A stretch of 7,659 bases of DNA from Candidatus Aminicenantota bacterium (GTDB lineage: Bacteria > Acidobacteriota > Aminicenantia > Aminicenantales > Aminicenantaceae). A program made the translations under genes and the position numbers. The notes beneath the pieces are model-generated. The model was not told the origin of the DNA and searched no databases. It saw only the letters and a program-made list of their open reading frames with translations. The stretch is taken from NCBI GenBank assembly GCA_004378665.1, contig SOIA01000385.1, forward strand, positions 1 to 7,659, in the 5' to 3' direction. Position 1 is the stretch's first letter, and each line of letters opens with the position of its first letter. This document shows positions 7,548 to 7,659 of the stretch, piece after piece.

Positions 7548-7563
7548 TGCAAAAAATATGCCA
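7548..7563 (-). promoter_or_regulatory. sigma-54 (RpoN) -24/-12 promoter for the permease gene
   Basis: The minus strand reads TGGCATATTTTTTGCA. The invariant GG and GC are exactly ten bases apart, and TGGCA plus TTGCA match the RpoN consensus (TGGCAC-N5-TTGCA) at all positions except the C after TGGCA. The predicted transcription start is near 7537, leaving about 48 nt of leader before the ATG at 7488. Such promoters require an NtrC-type activator bound upstream, and a palindrome is suitably placed at 7604-7621. A sigma-70 alternative overlapping this area (TTTACA and GATAAT) has a 20-base spacer and is less likely. Confidence 0.6.
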
Positions 7564-7583
7564 TATTATCTCTTGGGGTTTTT

Positions 7584-7602
7584 TAATGCATGTAAAACAT
7601 TA
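7584..7602. repeat. A/T-rich inverted repeat between promoter and upstream palindrome
   Basis: TAATG (7584-7588) and CATTA (7598-7602) are inverted copies. Nested within them, ATGT (7590-7593) and ACAT (7597-7600) flank AAA. It lies between the sigma-54 element and the 18 bp palindrome, where DNA bending or a second regulator might act. In such A/T-rich DNA a chance origin is quite possible. Confidence 0.25.
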
Positions 7603-7603
7603 T

Positions 7604-7621
7604 TTGTTCATTTTTGAACAA
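7604..7621. promoter_or_regulatory. perfect 18 bp palindrome, likely activator-binding site upstream of the permease
   Basis: TTGTTCA (7604-7610) and TGAACAA (7615-7621) are perfect inverted copies around TTTT. The centre is about 75 bp upstream of the predicted sigma-54 start. The half-site GAACAA recurs at 7637-7642, exactly 21 bp (about two helical turns) further out, although its partner half-site (7625-7630) is degenerate. This arrangement resembles upstream activator sites of bacterial enhancer-binding proteins. It could instead belong to a divergent gene beyond the window edge. Confidence 0.5.
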
Positions 7622-7659
7622 CTTATATCCGTATTCGAACAATAATACATATTTCCCAT

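Noticed and set aside
7565..7596. Sigma-70-like TTTACA and GATAAT on the minus strand upstream of the permease
   Set aside because: The boxes match well individually, but the 20-base spacer is too long for a normal sigma-70 promoter; the sigma-54 element next to it fits its geometry exactly.
1..7659. tRNA, rRNA, CRISPR array, insertion sequence, phage or toxin-antitoxin/defence genes
   Set aside because: I looked for cloverleaf-like segments, regularly spaced repeats, terminal inverted repeats and transposase or nuclease motifs and found none. The window is three housekeeping- or accessory-type envelope genes with regulatory DNA.

Overview
This 7.66 kb window looks like an ordinary chromosomal stretch of a Gram-negative-type bacterium. 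It holds three complete, unrelated-looking protein genes and possibly the tail of a fourth. All three genes have strong Shine-Dalgarno sequences (AAAGGAGG, AGGAGGG, GGAGG). One has a recognisable sigma-70-type promoter and another a sigma-54-type promoter. This argues against Bacteroidota, which usually lack Shine-Dalgarno sites and use a different promoter consensus. The gene mix (an exported tricorn-type peptidase, an esterase fused to TPR repeats, and a two-FtsX-domain ABC permease of about 780 residues) together with moderate GC fits Acidobacteriota or Candidatus Aminicenantes-like lineages. That placement is inference only.

Layout: 1-72 may be the last codons of a plus-strand gene that enters from outside the window. 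73-158 is a short convergent gap with a hairpin. 159-3443 (minus) is a tricorn protease homologue of 1094 residues with its own signal peptide. 3444-3870 is a 427 bp divergent intergenic region with a good promoter for the tricorn gene, a GC-rich block with a short direct repeat, and a weak promoter candidate for the esterase. 3871-5067 (plus) is a secreted alpha/beta-hydrolase with C-terminal TPRs. 5068-5133 is a convergent gap with overlapping inverted repeats. 5134-7488 (minus) is a MacB/FtsX-type ABC transporter permease. 7489-7659 is its upstream region, with a near-consensus -24/-12 sigma-54 element and, about 75 bp upstream of the predicted transcription start, a perfect 18 bp inverted repeat that looks like an activator site.

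No gene pair shares an operon: the tricorn and esterase genes diverge, and the esterase and permease genes converge. All three products should act in or across the cell envelope: a periplasmic peptidase, a periplasmic or secreted esterase, and an inner-membrane permease. Nothing in the sequence ties them to one pathway. I see no RNA gene, CRISPR array, insertion sequence, phage gene or toxin/defence system. The most noteworthy signal is regulatory, the sigma-54-plus-palindrome architecture in front of the permease, rather than a new multi-gene system.
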